The notes below the pieces were generated by a model. It did not search any database, was not told where the DNA came from, and was given only the letters and a program-made list of their open reading frames with translations. The position numbers and the translations under genes are program-made. Source: JAJDXO01 sp965221855 (GTDB lineage Bacteria; Pseudomonadota; Alphaproteobacteria; Rhodospirillales; UBA2165). Taken from it: DNA of 64,000 nt. Shown here piece by piece: positions 34,922-43,551 of the stretch (position 1 is its first letter; each line of letters starts with the position of its first letter). Where the stretch lies: NCBI GenBank assembly GCA_965221855.1, contig CBDCSV010000001.1:248001-312000 (forward strand), in the 5' to 3' direction.

Positions 34922-37900
34922 GTGAATGCTCAGTTCATGGCTCACGCGGATTTCGTTCACCTCCGGGTTCATACGGCGTTCTCGCTTCTCGAAGGCGCGA
35001 TCAAGGTCAAGGACTTGGTGAAGACCTGCGGCGACCTTGCCATGCCGGCGGTCGCCATGACGGATACGTCGAACCTTTTCGGCGCCCTGGAATTCTCCCT
35101 GGCCTGCGCCGGCGACGGCATCCAGCCCATCATCGGATGCCAGCTTCTTGCCGATTTCTCGGCCGAGGCGGCAGGCGATCCGCTTAAGTCCCATAACGGC
35201 AACGGTGACGGGCACAACGCCGACGTGCTCGATCAGATTGTCCTGCTGGTTCAGGGCGAGGCAGGTTACCTCAACCTCCTCTCCCTGGTCAGCAAGGCCC
35301 ACCTGGAAACCGACGCGGGCAGCGATCCCCACGTGACGCTGCGGGACCTCGAGGCACACAGCGAAGGCCTCATCGCCCTGACGGGGGGCGTCAACGGCGG
35401 TGTCGGACGCTTGCTGGTCCACGGTCAGTATGAGGCGGCCGAGGAGTTGCTGGATACGCTGTCCCGTATGTATGGCGGCCGGCTTTATGTGGAGTTGCAG
35501 CGGCACGGCCTCGAAGATGAGAGCCGGATCGAAGAAGACTTATTGGACTTTGCCTACAAGTACGATCTTCCCATTGTCGCCACCAACGAATGCTTCTTCC
35601 TCGGCGAGGATATGTATGAGGCGCACGATGCGTTGATTTGTATCGCCGAGGGGGCCTTCGTCGGTCAGTCGGAGCGCCGCCGTTTGACGTCCGACCACCG
35701 TTTCAAGTCGGCGCAGGAGATGCGGGCGCTGTTCGCCGATCTGCCGGAGGCCATCGACAATACACTGGTCATCGCCCGGCGCTGCGCCTTCATGGCCGAA
35801 ACCCGTGAGCCGCTCTTGCCGGCCGCGCCCCACAACGGCGATGAAAGGCCCGACTCGGACATCCTGGCCGATCTTGCCGCCGACGGCCTCGTCGAGCGGC
35901 TGAGAGCGAAGGGAATAGAGGGCAAGGACGGTGACGCGCGTCCTTACTGGGAGCGTCTCGACTACGAGCTGGGTGTAATCTCGAAAATGGGATTTCCGGG
36001 CTACTTCCTGATCGTCGCCGATTTTATCAAATGGGCAAAATCCAGGGATATTCCCGTCGGCCCGGGACGCGGCTCCGGCGCGGGTTCGGTGGTTGCCTGG
36101 TCGCTGACCATCACCGATCTCGATCCGCTGCAGTTCGGGCTGCTGTTCGAACGCTTCCTGAACCCGGAGCGGGTGTCCATGCCCGACTTCGATATCGATT
36201 TTTGCCAGGACCGCCGGGACGAAGTCATCGCTTATGTACAGGAGAAGTATGGCGCTGACCGGGTGGCTCAGATCATTACGTTCGGAACCCTGCAGCCCCG
36301 CGCGGCGCTTCGGGACGTCGGCCGGGTATTGCAGATGCCGTATCCGCAGGTCGATCGGATTTGCAAGCTGGTGCCCAACAACCCGGCCGCGCCCGTGACG
36401 TTGCAGGAAGCCATCGACGGCGAGTCTCGGCTCCAGCAGGAAATCCAGGAAGACGAGACGGTCGCTAGATTGGTCGAAATCGCCAAAAAGCTGGAGGGAC
36501 TGTACCGGCATGCCTCGACCCATGCCGCAGGGGTGGTGATCGGCGACCGGCCATTGGTCGAACTGATCCCGCTCTACCGTGACCCCCGTTCGGAGATGCC
36601 GGTCACACAATTTTCGATGAAATGGGTCGAAGCGGCCGGCTTGGTCAAATTTGATTTCCTCGGCCTCAAGACCCTAACGGTGCTATCGAAGTCCGTCGAA
36701 CTCCTGCGCCAGCGTGGCGTCGAACTCGACCTCGCCCGCATCCCGCTCGACGACCGGGCGACGTTCGAGATGCTGGGCCGGGGAGAAACCACCGGTGTGT
36801 TCCAAATGGAAAGTTCGGGAGTGCGCGACATCGTGCGCAACATGAAGATCGATCGTTTCGACGACATCATCGCCATCGTATCGTTGTACCGGCCCGGTCC
36901 AATGGACGACATTCCGAGTTACATCAAGCGCAAACTCGGCGAGGAAGAGGTGAACTATCTCTACCCCTCCATCGAATCCATCCTCAAGGAAACCTACGGC
37001 ATCATCGTCTATCAGGAACAGGTGATGCAGATCGCCCAGGAAATGGCGGGCTATACGCTGGGTTCAGCGGATCTTCTTCGGCGTGCCATGGGCAAGAAGA
37101 TCAAGTCCGAGATGGACGCCCAGCGCAAAACCTTCATGGACGGGGCAACGGCGCGGGCGGTTCCCGAGGGCACGGCTTCCAACATCTTCGACAAGATGGC
37201 CAAGTTCGCGGGCTACGGCTTCAACAAATGCCATGCCGGCCCCTACGCGCTGGTGGCCTATCAGACTGCTTATCTGAAGGCCAACTATCCGGTCGAATTT
37301 CTCGCCGCTTCCATGACCCTCGATATTCACAATACGGATAAATTGGGTGTCTTCCGCCAAGAGATCGATCGGTTGGGCATCGAACTGCTGCCGCCCGACA
37401 TCAACGCCTCGGATACCCTCTTCAGTGTGGAGCACAAGGGGGAGACCGGCGCGATCCGCTATGCGTTGGCGGCCATAAAGAACGTGGGCGAGGCGGCCAT
37501 GAAGAGCCTGGTCGAGGACCGAACCGAGAACGGCCGTTTCGAATCCATTCAGGATTTCGCCGGACGGTTGGACAACCGGTCGGTCAACAAACGGTCTCTG
37601 GAGAATCTGATACGCGCGGGCGTTTTTGACGGCATCAATCCCAACCGGAAGCAGATATTCGAGTGCGCCGAGGCCATCGTCCGCCAGGCAAGCGCGGCCG
37701 CCGACGCCAGAAACAGTGACCAGATCGGTCTGTTCGGGGATTCTCAGGAAATGGCGGTCGCGTTGAACCTTCCGGACATTCCGGACTGGACCAACCTGGA
37801 GCGCCTTAATGAAGAAGTGGAGGCCATCGGCCTCTACATCTCCGCCCACCCCTTGGATGCCTATGAGGTGGCGCTCGAGCGTTTACGGGCCAAAACATAC

Positions 37901-38410
37901 AAACAGTTCGTCGCCGAGCGGCCTCAGGGCATGGTCAGTCTGGCCGGTGTGGTTACGGCCAAGCGGGAACGGACCTCCGCACGGGGCAGCAAGTACGCTT
38001 TCGTGCAAATGACCGACAAGTCAGGCGCCTACGAGGTGACCGTCTTCTCGGAAATCCTCAACCAATCCCGGGAATTGTTGGAACCCGGAAATATCCTGCT
38101 GGTCAAGGCCGCGCCTCAGTACGAGGGAGAAACCATCCGCCTGACCGTCCAGAGGCTGGAACCCCTTGATGCGGTGGCCGCCAACGCGGCGGCAGGCCTG
38201 AAGATCTACGTCGATGGAGCCGATCCGCTCTCCAACCTCAACGATGTGCTCGATCGGGAAGGCGCGGGGAGAGGTGAGGTGGTGCTGATTTCCCGGGTGG
38301 ACCTCCAGACCGAAGTGGAGATTCGGCTGCCCGGAAAATTCAAGGTCTCGCCGCAATTGGCCCAGGCGGTCCGGTCCATCCCGGGGATCGTCGACGCGCG
38401 GGAATTTTAG
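34922..38410 (+). CDS. dnaE: DNA polymerase III subunit alpha (replicative polymerase)
   Basis: This 1162-residue replicative polymerase starts with a PHP domain (FVHLRVHTAFSLLEGAIKVK). The C-family palm includes PVGPGRGSGAGSVVAWSL and the catalytic aspartates in MPDFDIDFCQDRRDEV, followed by GLYRHASTHAAGVVIGDRP and YGFNKCHAGPYALVAYQTAY. The C-terminal OB domain is GMVSLAGVVTAKRERTSARG. Length fits DnaE1. I chose GTG 34922 because AGGGA at 34911-34915 is well placed; TTG 34895 and ATG 34937 are alternatives. It is distinct from the DnaE2 expected in the imuAB cassette. Confidence 0.96.
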   Translation: MNAQFMAHADFVHLRVHTAFSLLEGAIKVKDLVKTCGDLAMPAVAMTDTSNLFGALEFSLACAGDGIQPIIGCQLLADFSAEAAGDPLKSHNGNGDGHNADVLDQIVLLVQGEAGYLNLLSLVSKAHLETDAGSDPHVTLRDLEAHSEGLIALTGGVNGGVGRLLVHGQYEAAEELLDTLSRMYGGRLYVELQRHGLEDESRIEEDLLDFAYKYDLPIVATNECFFLGEDMYEAHDALICIAEGAFVGQSERRRLTSDHRFKSAQEMRALFADLPEAIDNTLVIARRCAFMAETREPLLPAAPHNGDERPDSDILADLAADGLVERLRAKGIEGKDGDARPYWERLDYELGVISKMGFPGYFLIVADFIKWAKSRDIPVGPGRGSGAGSVVAWSLTITDLDPLQFGLLFERFLNPERVSMPDFDIDFCQDRRDEVIAYVQEKYGADRVAQIITFGTLQPRAALRDVGRVLQMPYPQVDRICKLVPNNPAAPVTLQEAIDGESRLQQEIQEDETVARLVEIAKKLEGLYRHASTHAAGVVIGDRPLVELIPLYRDPRSEMPVTQFSMKWVEAAGLVKFDFLGLKTLTVLSKSVELLRQRGVELDLARIPLDDRATFEMLGRGETTGVFQMESSGVRDIVRNMKIDRFDDIIAIVSLYRPGPMDDIPSYIKRKLGEEEVNYLYPSIESILKETYGIIVYQEQVMQIAQEMAGYTLGSADLLRRAMGKKIKSEMDAQRKTFMDGATARAVPEGTASNIFDKMAKFAGYGFNKCHAGPYALVAYQTAYLKANYPVEFLAASMTLDIHNTDKLGVFRQEIDRLGIELLPPDINASDTLFSVEHKGETGAIRYALAAIKNVGEAAMKSLVEDRTENGRFESIQDFAGRLDNRSVNKRSLENLIRAGVFDGINPNRKQIFECAEAIVRQASAAADARNSDQIGLFGDSQEMAVALNLPDIPDWTNLERLNEEVEAIGLYISAHPLDAYEVALERLRAKTYKQFVAERPQGMVSLAGVVTAKRERTSARGSKYAFVQMTDKSGAYEVTVFSEILNQSRELLEPGNILLVKAAPQYEGETIRLTVQRLEPLDAVAANAAAGLKIYVDGADPLSNLNDVLDREGAGRGEVVLISRVDLQTEVEIRLPGKFKVSPQLAQAVRSIPGIVDAREF

Positions 38411-38445
38411 GCGCCCGCCAGCCGACGATATCTCCAAAATTTGGC

Positions 38446-38474
38446 TTGAATGCGGGGTCTGATCCCGTTAGAAC
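38446..38474 (+). promoter_or_regulatory. Sigma-70-type promoter for rpsB-tsf
   Basis: The -35 TTGAAT (38446-38451) and -10 TAGAAC (38469-38474) are separated by 17 bp. This gives a GC-rich leader of about 110 nt before rpsB, long enough to hold an autoregulatory structure for S2, though I cannot define one. Confidence 0.55.
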
Positions 38475-38592
38475 GCACGCCTTAAATCCGCACGCGGGCT
38501 CGCGGCGGCGGCGCAAAATCGCCGCTTGTCGCTCCGGTGTCCCGATTTCCGGGATGTCGCCTGCGGAGGCTTAACCGGAGAAGGAACACGAC

Positions 38593-39579
38593 ATGGCTTT
38601 GCCAACCTTCAGCATGCGCCAGCTACTGGAAGCTGGCGTGCATTTAGGACACGTCACCCGCCGCTGGAATCCCAAGATGGATCAGTACATCTTCGGGACA
38701 CGGCAGGGTATTCACATCATCGACCTGCAACAGACCGTGCCCATGCTCTATCAGGCCATGAATGCGGTCGGGGAAATTGTCGCCGGCGGCGGCCGGGTCC
38801 TGTGGGTCGGCACCAAGCGCCAGGCCAGTGGCGCGGTTGCGGAAGCGGCCAAGAAATGTGGCCAGTATTACGTCAATCACCGCTGGCTCGGCGGCATGAT
38901 GACCAACTGGAAGACCATTTCAAATTCCATTAAGCGCTTGAAAACGCTTGAAGAACAGCTTTCGGAGGAAAATATCGGGCTGACCAAGAAAGAGCTGCTG
39001 CGCATTACTCGCGAACGGGACAAGCTGGAGCGGGCTCTTGGCGGGATCAAGGAGATGGGCGGTTTGCCCGATGTCGTCGTCGTCGTCGATACCAACAAGG
39101 AAGCCATTGCCGTCGCCGAGGCCAACAAGCTCGGTATTCCCGTGATCGGCATCATCGACAGTAATTCGAACCCCGACGGCATCGACTATCCCATACCCGG
39201 CAACGATGACTCCATCCGGGCGATCAACCTTTATTGCGACTTGCTGGCCGGAGCCGTGCTGTCCGGTATCCAGGAGGAAATCTCCATGAGCGGCGGTGAT
39301 ATCGGCGAGTCGGAGGAGGCGCCGGTGGAAAAGTTGCCCGCGGAAGAAGAGGCTGCGGCAGAGGCAGAGGCGCCGGTGGAAGCGGCACCGGCGGAAGGGG
39401 TTCCCGCCGAGAGCGAGACGCCCGCGGAAGAGACGCCTGCGGAAGAGACGCCTGCGGAGACCGAGTCGTCGGCCGGCGAAGCACCCGCGGAGGAATTACC
39501 TGCGGAAGAAAATCCTGCGGAGGAAGTTGCCGCAGAGCAGGAATCCGAGGAAGATCCGCAACAGCCGGTTGCCTCATAA
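38593..39579 (+). CDS. rpsB: 30S ribosomal protein S2 with acidic repeat tail
   Basis: The first about 235 residues are ordinary ribosomal protein S2: MRQLLEAGVHLGHVTRRWNP, YIFGTRQGIHIIDLQQT, HRWLGGMMTNWKTI and GIPVIGIIDSNSNPDGIDYP. The remaining about 90 residues are a low-complexity tail rich in Glu, Ala and Pro built on PAEE-like units. Escherichia coli S2 is about 241 residues; C-terminal extensions occur in some alphaproteobacteria. The tail is encoded in part by 15-bp tandem repeats. tsf follows after 51 bp, as is usual. Confidence 0.97.
   Translation: MALPTFSMRQLLEAGVHLGHVTRRWNPKMDQYIFGTRQGIHIIDLQQTVPMLYQAMNAVGEIVAGGGRVLWVGTKRQASGAVAEAAKKCGQYYVNHRWLGGMMTNWKTISNSIKRLKTLEEQLSEENIGLTKKELLRITRERDKLERALGGIKEMGGLPDVVVVVDTNKEAIAVAEANKLGIPVIGIIDSNSNPDGIDYPIPGNDDSIRAINLYCDLLAGAVLSGIQEEISMSGGDIGESEEAPVEKLPAEEEAAAEAEAPVEAAPAEGVPAESETPAEETPAEETPAETESSAGEAPAEELPAEENPAEEVAAEQESEEDPQQPVAS
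39424..39460 (+). repeat. 15-bp tandem repeat inside rpsB tail
   Basis: GCGGAAGAGACGCCT occurs at 39424-39438 and again exactly at 39439-39453, then begins a third time (39454-39460). It encodes PAEET units. In-frame repeats like this can change copy number without breaking the gene. Confidence 0.85.
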
Positions 39580-39630
39580 TTGTTATATATCAAGACGATA
39601 GTGTCTGAATATTAGAGCAAGGATAAGCAA

Positions 39631-40554
39631 ATGGCAGAAATCACCGCAGCGCTCGTCAAAGAGCTCCGTGAGCAAACCGGCGCGGGAATGATGGATTGCA
39701 AGAAAGCCCTCGGCGAGAACGAAGGCGATTTGGAGGCGGCGGTTGATTGGCTTCGCAAGGAGGGCCTCTCGGCGGCAGCCAAGAAGGCCGGACGGATTGC
39801 CGCCGAAGGCCTGATCGCCGTCGCCACCGGCGGCACTCGGGGCGCCGTCGTCGAGGTCAACGCGGAAACCGATTTCGTCGCCCGGAACGAGCAGTTTCAG
39901 GAGTTTGCCGGCGGCGTGGCGAATATCGCCCTCGAGGGCGCCGGCGATCTTGAATCGTTGACCTCGGCTACCCATCCGGGCGGTGACACGGTGGCCGAGA
40001 CGCTCACCAATCTGATCGCAACGATCGGCGAAAATATGAACATCCGCCGTGTCGAGACCCTTGAGGTCGGCAGTGGGGTTGTCGTGTCCTACATGCACAA
40101 CGCGCTGGCCGCCGGTCTCGGCAAAATCGGGGTATTGGTGGCGCTTGAATCCACCGGCGATGCGGGCAAGCTGGAGGCATTCGGCAAGCAATTGGCCATG
40201 CATGTCGCGGCCACCGACCCGCGGGCGTTGACCCGGGAGGACGTTGCCGCCGAAGACCTGGAGCGTGAAAAGACCGTTCTGGCGGAACAGGCGCGCGCCT
40301 CCGGCAAGCCCGACGAGATCATCGAGAAGATGGTCGAAGGCCGGTTGCGCAAGTACTACGAGGAAGTCTGCCTGATGGAGCAGACCTTCGTGATCGACAA
40401 CGAAACCAGGGTTTCGAAAGCCGTCGAAACCGCAGGGCAGGATGCCGGCGGCGAGATCAAGGTCACGGGGTTCAAACGATTCGCGCTTGGCGAAGGCCTC
40501 GAGAAGAAGGAAGAGGACTTTGCGGCGGAGGTTGCCGCAACGGCGGGAATGTAA
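39631..40554 (+). CDS. tsf: Elongation factor Ts
   Basis: This 307-residue protein is the nucleotide exchange factor for EF-Tu. It has the N-terminal UBA-like domain (VKELREQTGAGMMDCKKALGENEGDLEAAVDWLR, residues about 6-40, given here as its key parts) and the signature EVNAETDFVARNEQF. The C-terminal region carries the dimerisation core with LMEQTFVIDNE. Length fits the family. It is the second gene of the rpsB transcript. Confidence 0.98.
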   Translation: MAEITAALVKELREQTGAGMMDCKKALGENEGDLEAAVDWLRKEGLSAAAKKAGRIAAEGLIAVATGGTRGAVVEVNAETDFVARNEQFQEFAGGVANIALEGAGDLESLTSATHPGGDTVAETLTNLIATIGENMNIRRVETLEVGSGVVVSYMHNALAAGLGKIGVLVALESTGDAGKLEAFGKQLAMHVAATDPRALTREDVAAEDLEREKTVLAEQARASGKPDEIIEKMVEGRLRKYYEEVCLMEQTFVIDNETRVSKAVETAGQDAGGEIKVTGFKRFALGEGLEKKEEDFAAEVAATAGM

Positions 40555-40614
40555 TTCGCGCAATTCCAGGAAATCCCCTGTTTTTCCCGGAAATCAGCGA
40601 AAAATCAAAGACGT

Positions 40615-40647
40615 AGCGGCCGCGGTTGGTGTACTATCGCGGCCGTT
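40615..40647 (+). other. Strong hairpin upstream of pyrH
   Basis: AGCGGCCGCG (40615-40624) and CGCGGCCGTT (40638-40647) form a 10-bp stem with one G-U pair and a 13-nt loop, in the 148-bp gap between tsf and pyrH. No T-run follows. It may be an attenuator or mRNA end-stabilising structure. Confidence 0.5.
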
Positions 40648-40702
40648 GCCGCGTGGACGCCCTTGATCGCGATGCCCCGCTGCCGCACCTGTATTGCTGC
40701 CC

Positions 40703-41452
40703 ATGGCGAAGACGGAAATGCCAGATAAGCCCATATACCAGCGCGTTCTGCTGAAACTCTCCGGCGAGGGATTGATGGGTGACCGGGAATTCGGGCTCGA
40801 TTCCGCGACCATGGAACGGATCGCGGACGAGGTGAAGACGGTGCAGGGAATGGGCGTGCAGGTGTGTCTCGTTGTCGGCGGCGGCAACATATTTCGCGGG
40901 CTTTCGGGCGTAGCGGCTGGGCTCGAGCGGTCAAGCGCCGATCATATGGGGATGCTGGCGACAGTCATAAACGCGCTGGGTATTCAGTCCGTACTCGAGA
41001 GGAACGAGGTGCCGACGCGCGTACTCTCGGCCATACCCATATCTGCCGTTTGCGAGCCCTATATCCGCCGCCGGGCCATTCGTCACATGGAAAAGGGACG
41101 TGTGGTTATTTTCGCGGCCGGTACCGGAAATCCGTTTTTCACTACGGATACCGCCGCCGCCCTGCGCGCCGCTGAAATGGGCTGCGACGCGTTGTTCAAG
41201 GGTACCCAGGTGGACGGCGTTTATTCAGCCGACCCCAAAACCGACAAGTCTGCGAAGCGTTATGATGAACTCACCTACCGGGACGTCTTGACCCAGGACC
41301 TCAAAGTCATGGATGCTTCTGCCATATCGCTTGCCCGGGAGAACAAAATCCCGATTTTGGTGTTCTCCATCCACGCTCCTGGGGCTTTTGGGGAGGTGGT
41401 GCAGGGCAAGGGCGTTTCAACAATTATTACGGAGGGGACAAACGGTGGCTGA
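40703..41452 (+). CDS. pyrH: UMP kinase
   Basis: This 249-residue amino-acid-kinase-family enzyme phosphorylates UMP to UDP. It has VLLKLSGEGLMGDREFG, LVVGGGNIFRGLSG, the phosphate-binding RVVIFAAGTGNPFFTTDTAA and the family's KGTQVDGVYSADPK. ATG 40703 is preferred; an upstream TTG (40694) is possible and ATG 40718 would shorten it by five residues. Eight bases overlap frr. Confidence 0.97.
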   Translation: MAKTEMPDKPIYQRVLLKLSGEGLMGDREFGLDSATMERIADEVKTVQGMGVQVCLVVGGGNIFRGLSGVAAGLERSSADHMGMLATVINALGIQSVLERNEVPTRVLSAIPISAVCEPYIRRRAIRHMEKGRVVIFAAGTGNPFFTTDTAAALRAAEMGCDALFKGTQVDGVYSADPKTDKSAKRYDELTYRDVLTQDLKVMDASAISLARENKIPILVFSIHAPGAFGEVVQGKGVSTIITEGTNGG

Positions 41453-42014
41453 TTATGACTTCGCGTCAACCAAGTCGGATGTTGAACGCCGAATGGAGGG
41501 CGCACTACAGGTCCTGCAAAGGGAATTCGGCGGCTTGCGGACCGGAAGGGCCTCGACGAGCCTGCTGGAACCGGTCAACGTCGATGCCTACGGATCTCAA
41601 ATGCCGCTTTCGCAGGTCGGCACCGTTTCCGTGCCTGAACCACAGTTGTTGACGGTTCAGGTGTGGGACAAGGGTCTGGTCGGTGCGGTCGAAAAGGCCA
41701 TACGCGAAGCCGATCTGGGACTGAACCCGGCGAGCGATGGCCAGTTGGTCCGCATTCCGATTCCACCCCTTACGGAAGAACGGCGAACCGAACTGACCAG
41801 GGTTGCGGGAAATTACACCGAAGAAGCGCGGGTGGCGGTCCGCAACGTCCGGCGGCACGTGATGGATGAACTCAAAAAAACCGAAAAGGATGGTGGAATC
41901 TCGCAGGACGCGCACCGGGATTACGGCAAGGAAATCCAGGACCTGACCGACCACTTTATCGCCAAAATGGATGAGGCTCTCCACCGTAAAGAGCAAGAGA
42001 TTATGCAGGTGTAA
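41445..42014 (+). CDS. frr: Ribosome recycling factor
   Basis: This 189-residue factor splits post-termination ribosomes together with EF-G. It shows the three-helix-bundle pattern with LQREFGGLRTGRASTSLLEP, IRIPIPPLTEERRTELTR (read as RIPIPPLTEERRTEL) and RNVRRHVMDELKK. The start is GTG 41445, preceded by ACGGAGGGG at 41429-41437 and overlapping pyrH by 8 bp. The longer frame upstream lies inside pyrH. Confidence 0.97.
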   Translation: MADYDFASTKSDVERRMEGALQVLQREFGGLRTGRASTSLLEPVNVDAYGSQMPLSQVGTVSVPEPQLLTVQVWDKGLVGAVEKAIREADLGLNPASDGQLVRIPIPPLTEERRTELTRVAGNYTEEARVAVRNVRRHVMDELKKTEKDGGISQDAHRDYGKEIQDLTDHFIAKMDEALHRKEQEIMQV

Positions 42015-42015
42015 C

Positions 42016-42756
42016 TTGGCGAAGATTGCCCCCGAATATGGCGACGTCTCAGCCCCGCCACCGGCGCACATCGCGATCATCATGGATGGCAACGGCCGCT
42101 GGGCGAAAGCGCGTGGGCTGCCGCGCATTGCCGGGCACCGAAAAGGCGCCGAGGCGGTACGGTGTGCCGTTGAGTCGTCGGTCAAGTACGGTGTGAGGTA
42201 TCTCACGCTTTACAGTTTCTCGTCCGAAAACTGGAAACGCCCACCTGAGGAAATTGATGACCTGATGGGATTGCTGAGGCGCTACCTGAGAAGCGAGATC
42301 GCCGAATTGCACAAGAACGGAGTGCGTTTGCGGATTATCGGAGAGCGCCGGCATCTGGGCCAGGATATTGTCGACTTGATCGAGCACTGCGAACGCCAAA
42401 CGGCGGACAATTCAACATTGGATCTGATTCTAGCTCTTAGCTATGGAGGGCGCGCCGAATTGACTTCGGCGATGCGGCAGGTCGGTCGAAAAATCGAGAA
42501 CGGGGAGCTGGCTGCCGACTGGATCGACGAAGATTGCGTGGCGTCGCACCTCGATACGATGGGAATTCCGGATCCGGACCTGCTGATCAGAACCGGCGGC
42601 GAGCAACGGATCAGCAATTTCCTGCTGTGGCAGTTGGCCTATTCCGAGTTCGTATTTTTGGACGCCCATTGGCCCGATTTCTCCGAAGACCTGTTTCTCG
42701 AGGCCATCGCGGAATTCAACCGAAGAGAGCGTCGGTATGGGGCAAGCGGCGGGTGA
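42016..42756 (+). CDS. uppS: Undecaprenyl diphosphate synthase (isoprenyl transferase)
   Basis: This 246-residue cis-prenyltransferase makes the C55 carrier lipid for peptidoglycan and other glycans. The active-site Asp lies in IAIIMDGNGRWAKARGLPR, followed by AGHRKGAEAVR, TLYSFSSENWKRP and the C-terminal PDLLIRTGGEQRISNFLLWQ. TTG 42016, one base after the frr stop, is the likeliest start; ATG 41971 inside frr is the alternative. It overlaps cdsA by 20 bp. Confidence 0.96.
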   Translation: MAKIAPEYGDVSAPPPAHIAIIMDGNGRWAKARGLPRIAGHRKGAEAVRCAVESSVKYGVRYLTLYSFSSENWKRPPEEIDDLMGLLRRYLRSEIAELHKNGVRLRIIGERRHLGQDIVDLIEHCERQTADNSTLDLILALSYGGRAELTSAMRQVGRKIENGELAADWIDEDCVASHLDTMGIPDPDLLIRTGGEQRISNFLLWQLAYSEFVFLDAHWPDFSEDLFLEAIAEFNRRERRYGASGG

Positions 42757-43546
42757 GCGAACGCCCGACACCCTGTTTCTCAGGGTCGTCTCGGCTGTGG
42801 TTTTGATGACCGTCGCTGTCGGCGCGACCTGGTTTGGCGCGCCGGCGTTCGATATCTTCGTTGCGCTTTTCGCCATGGCCATGATCTGGGAATGGACAGC
42901 CATGTGCGGCATACGGTTGACTAGCCTGACCGGTTGGCTTCTCGGCCTCGGCGTGTTCTTCGTCATTCTGTTCGCCGCACTGGAGCGTTACGAGGGCGCG
43001 GTGATCGCTGGTATGGCATCGATGATTCTCCTGGCAGGCCTGGGCGGCCGGCGGGAAAAGCGCTGGGCTGTCGCGGGCGTGCTCTATCTGGGCATACCCT
43101 GCCTTGCTCTTGTCAGCATTCGGCAACATCCGGAATCCGGCTTGGTGTACGTATTGGCTTTGTTCGTCATCGTCTGGGCCAATGATATCGGAGGGTATGT
43201 TTTCGGACGGATGATCGGTGGTGCAAAGCTCGCTCCGAAAATCAGCCCCAACAAAACCTGGGCCGGCGTCGTCGGCGGTTTGGGTTGCGGTATCGCCGCG
43301 GCCGCCGCAATGGCGGCGGTCACCGGTGGCCTGTCAATAGTGTTGGCGGCATTGCTTGCTCTGGCGATCGGGGCCGCGTCGCAGGCGGGCGATTTATTCG
43401 AATCGTGGATGAAGCGGCGGTTCGCGGTAAAGGACTCCGGGCGGCTGATCCCCGGTCATGGCGGTGTTCTTGATCGCGTTGACGGACTCCTGGCGGCGGC
43501 CCCGTTAGCCGCCATTCTGACCATTGCGGCACGAGTGGGGAATTGA
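42737..43546 (+). CDS. cdsA: Phosphatidate cytidylyltransferase
   Basis: This 269-residue inner-membrane enzyme makes CDP-diacylglycerol from phosphatidic acid and CTP. It has about seven transmembrane segments and the CDS family signature at the C-terminus, including KRRFAVKDSGRLIPGHGG followed by DRVDGL. APKISPNKTWAGVVGGLG is also typical. It overlaps uppS by 20 bp. dxr follows after 5 bp. Confidence 0.96.
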   Translation: MGQAAGERTPDTLFLRVVSAVVLMTVAVGATWFGAPAFDIFVALFAMAMIWEWTAMCGIRLTSLTGWLLGLGVFFVILFAALERYEGAVIAGMASMILLAGLGGRREKRWAVAGVLYLGIPCLALVSIRQHPESGLVYVLALFVIVWANDIGGYVFGRMIGGAKLAPKISPNKTWAGVVGGLGCGIAAAAAMAAVTGGLSIVLAALLALAIGAASQAGDLFESWMKRRFAVKDSGRLIPGHGGVLDRVDGLLAAAPLAAILTIAARVGN

Positions 43547-43551
43547 ACCTT

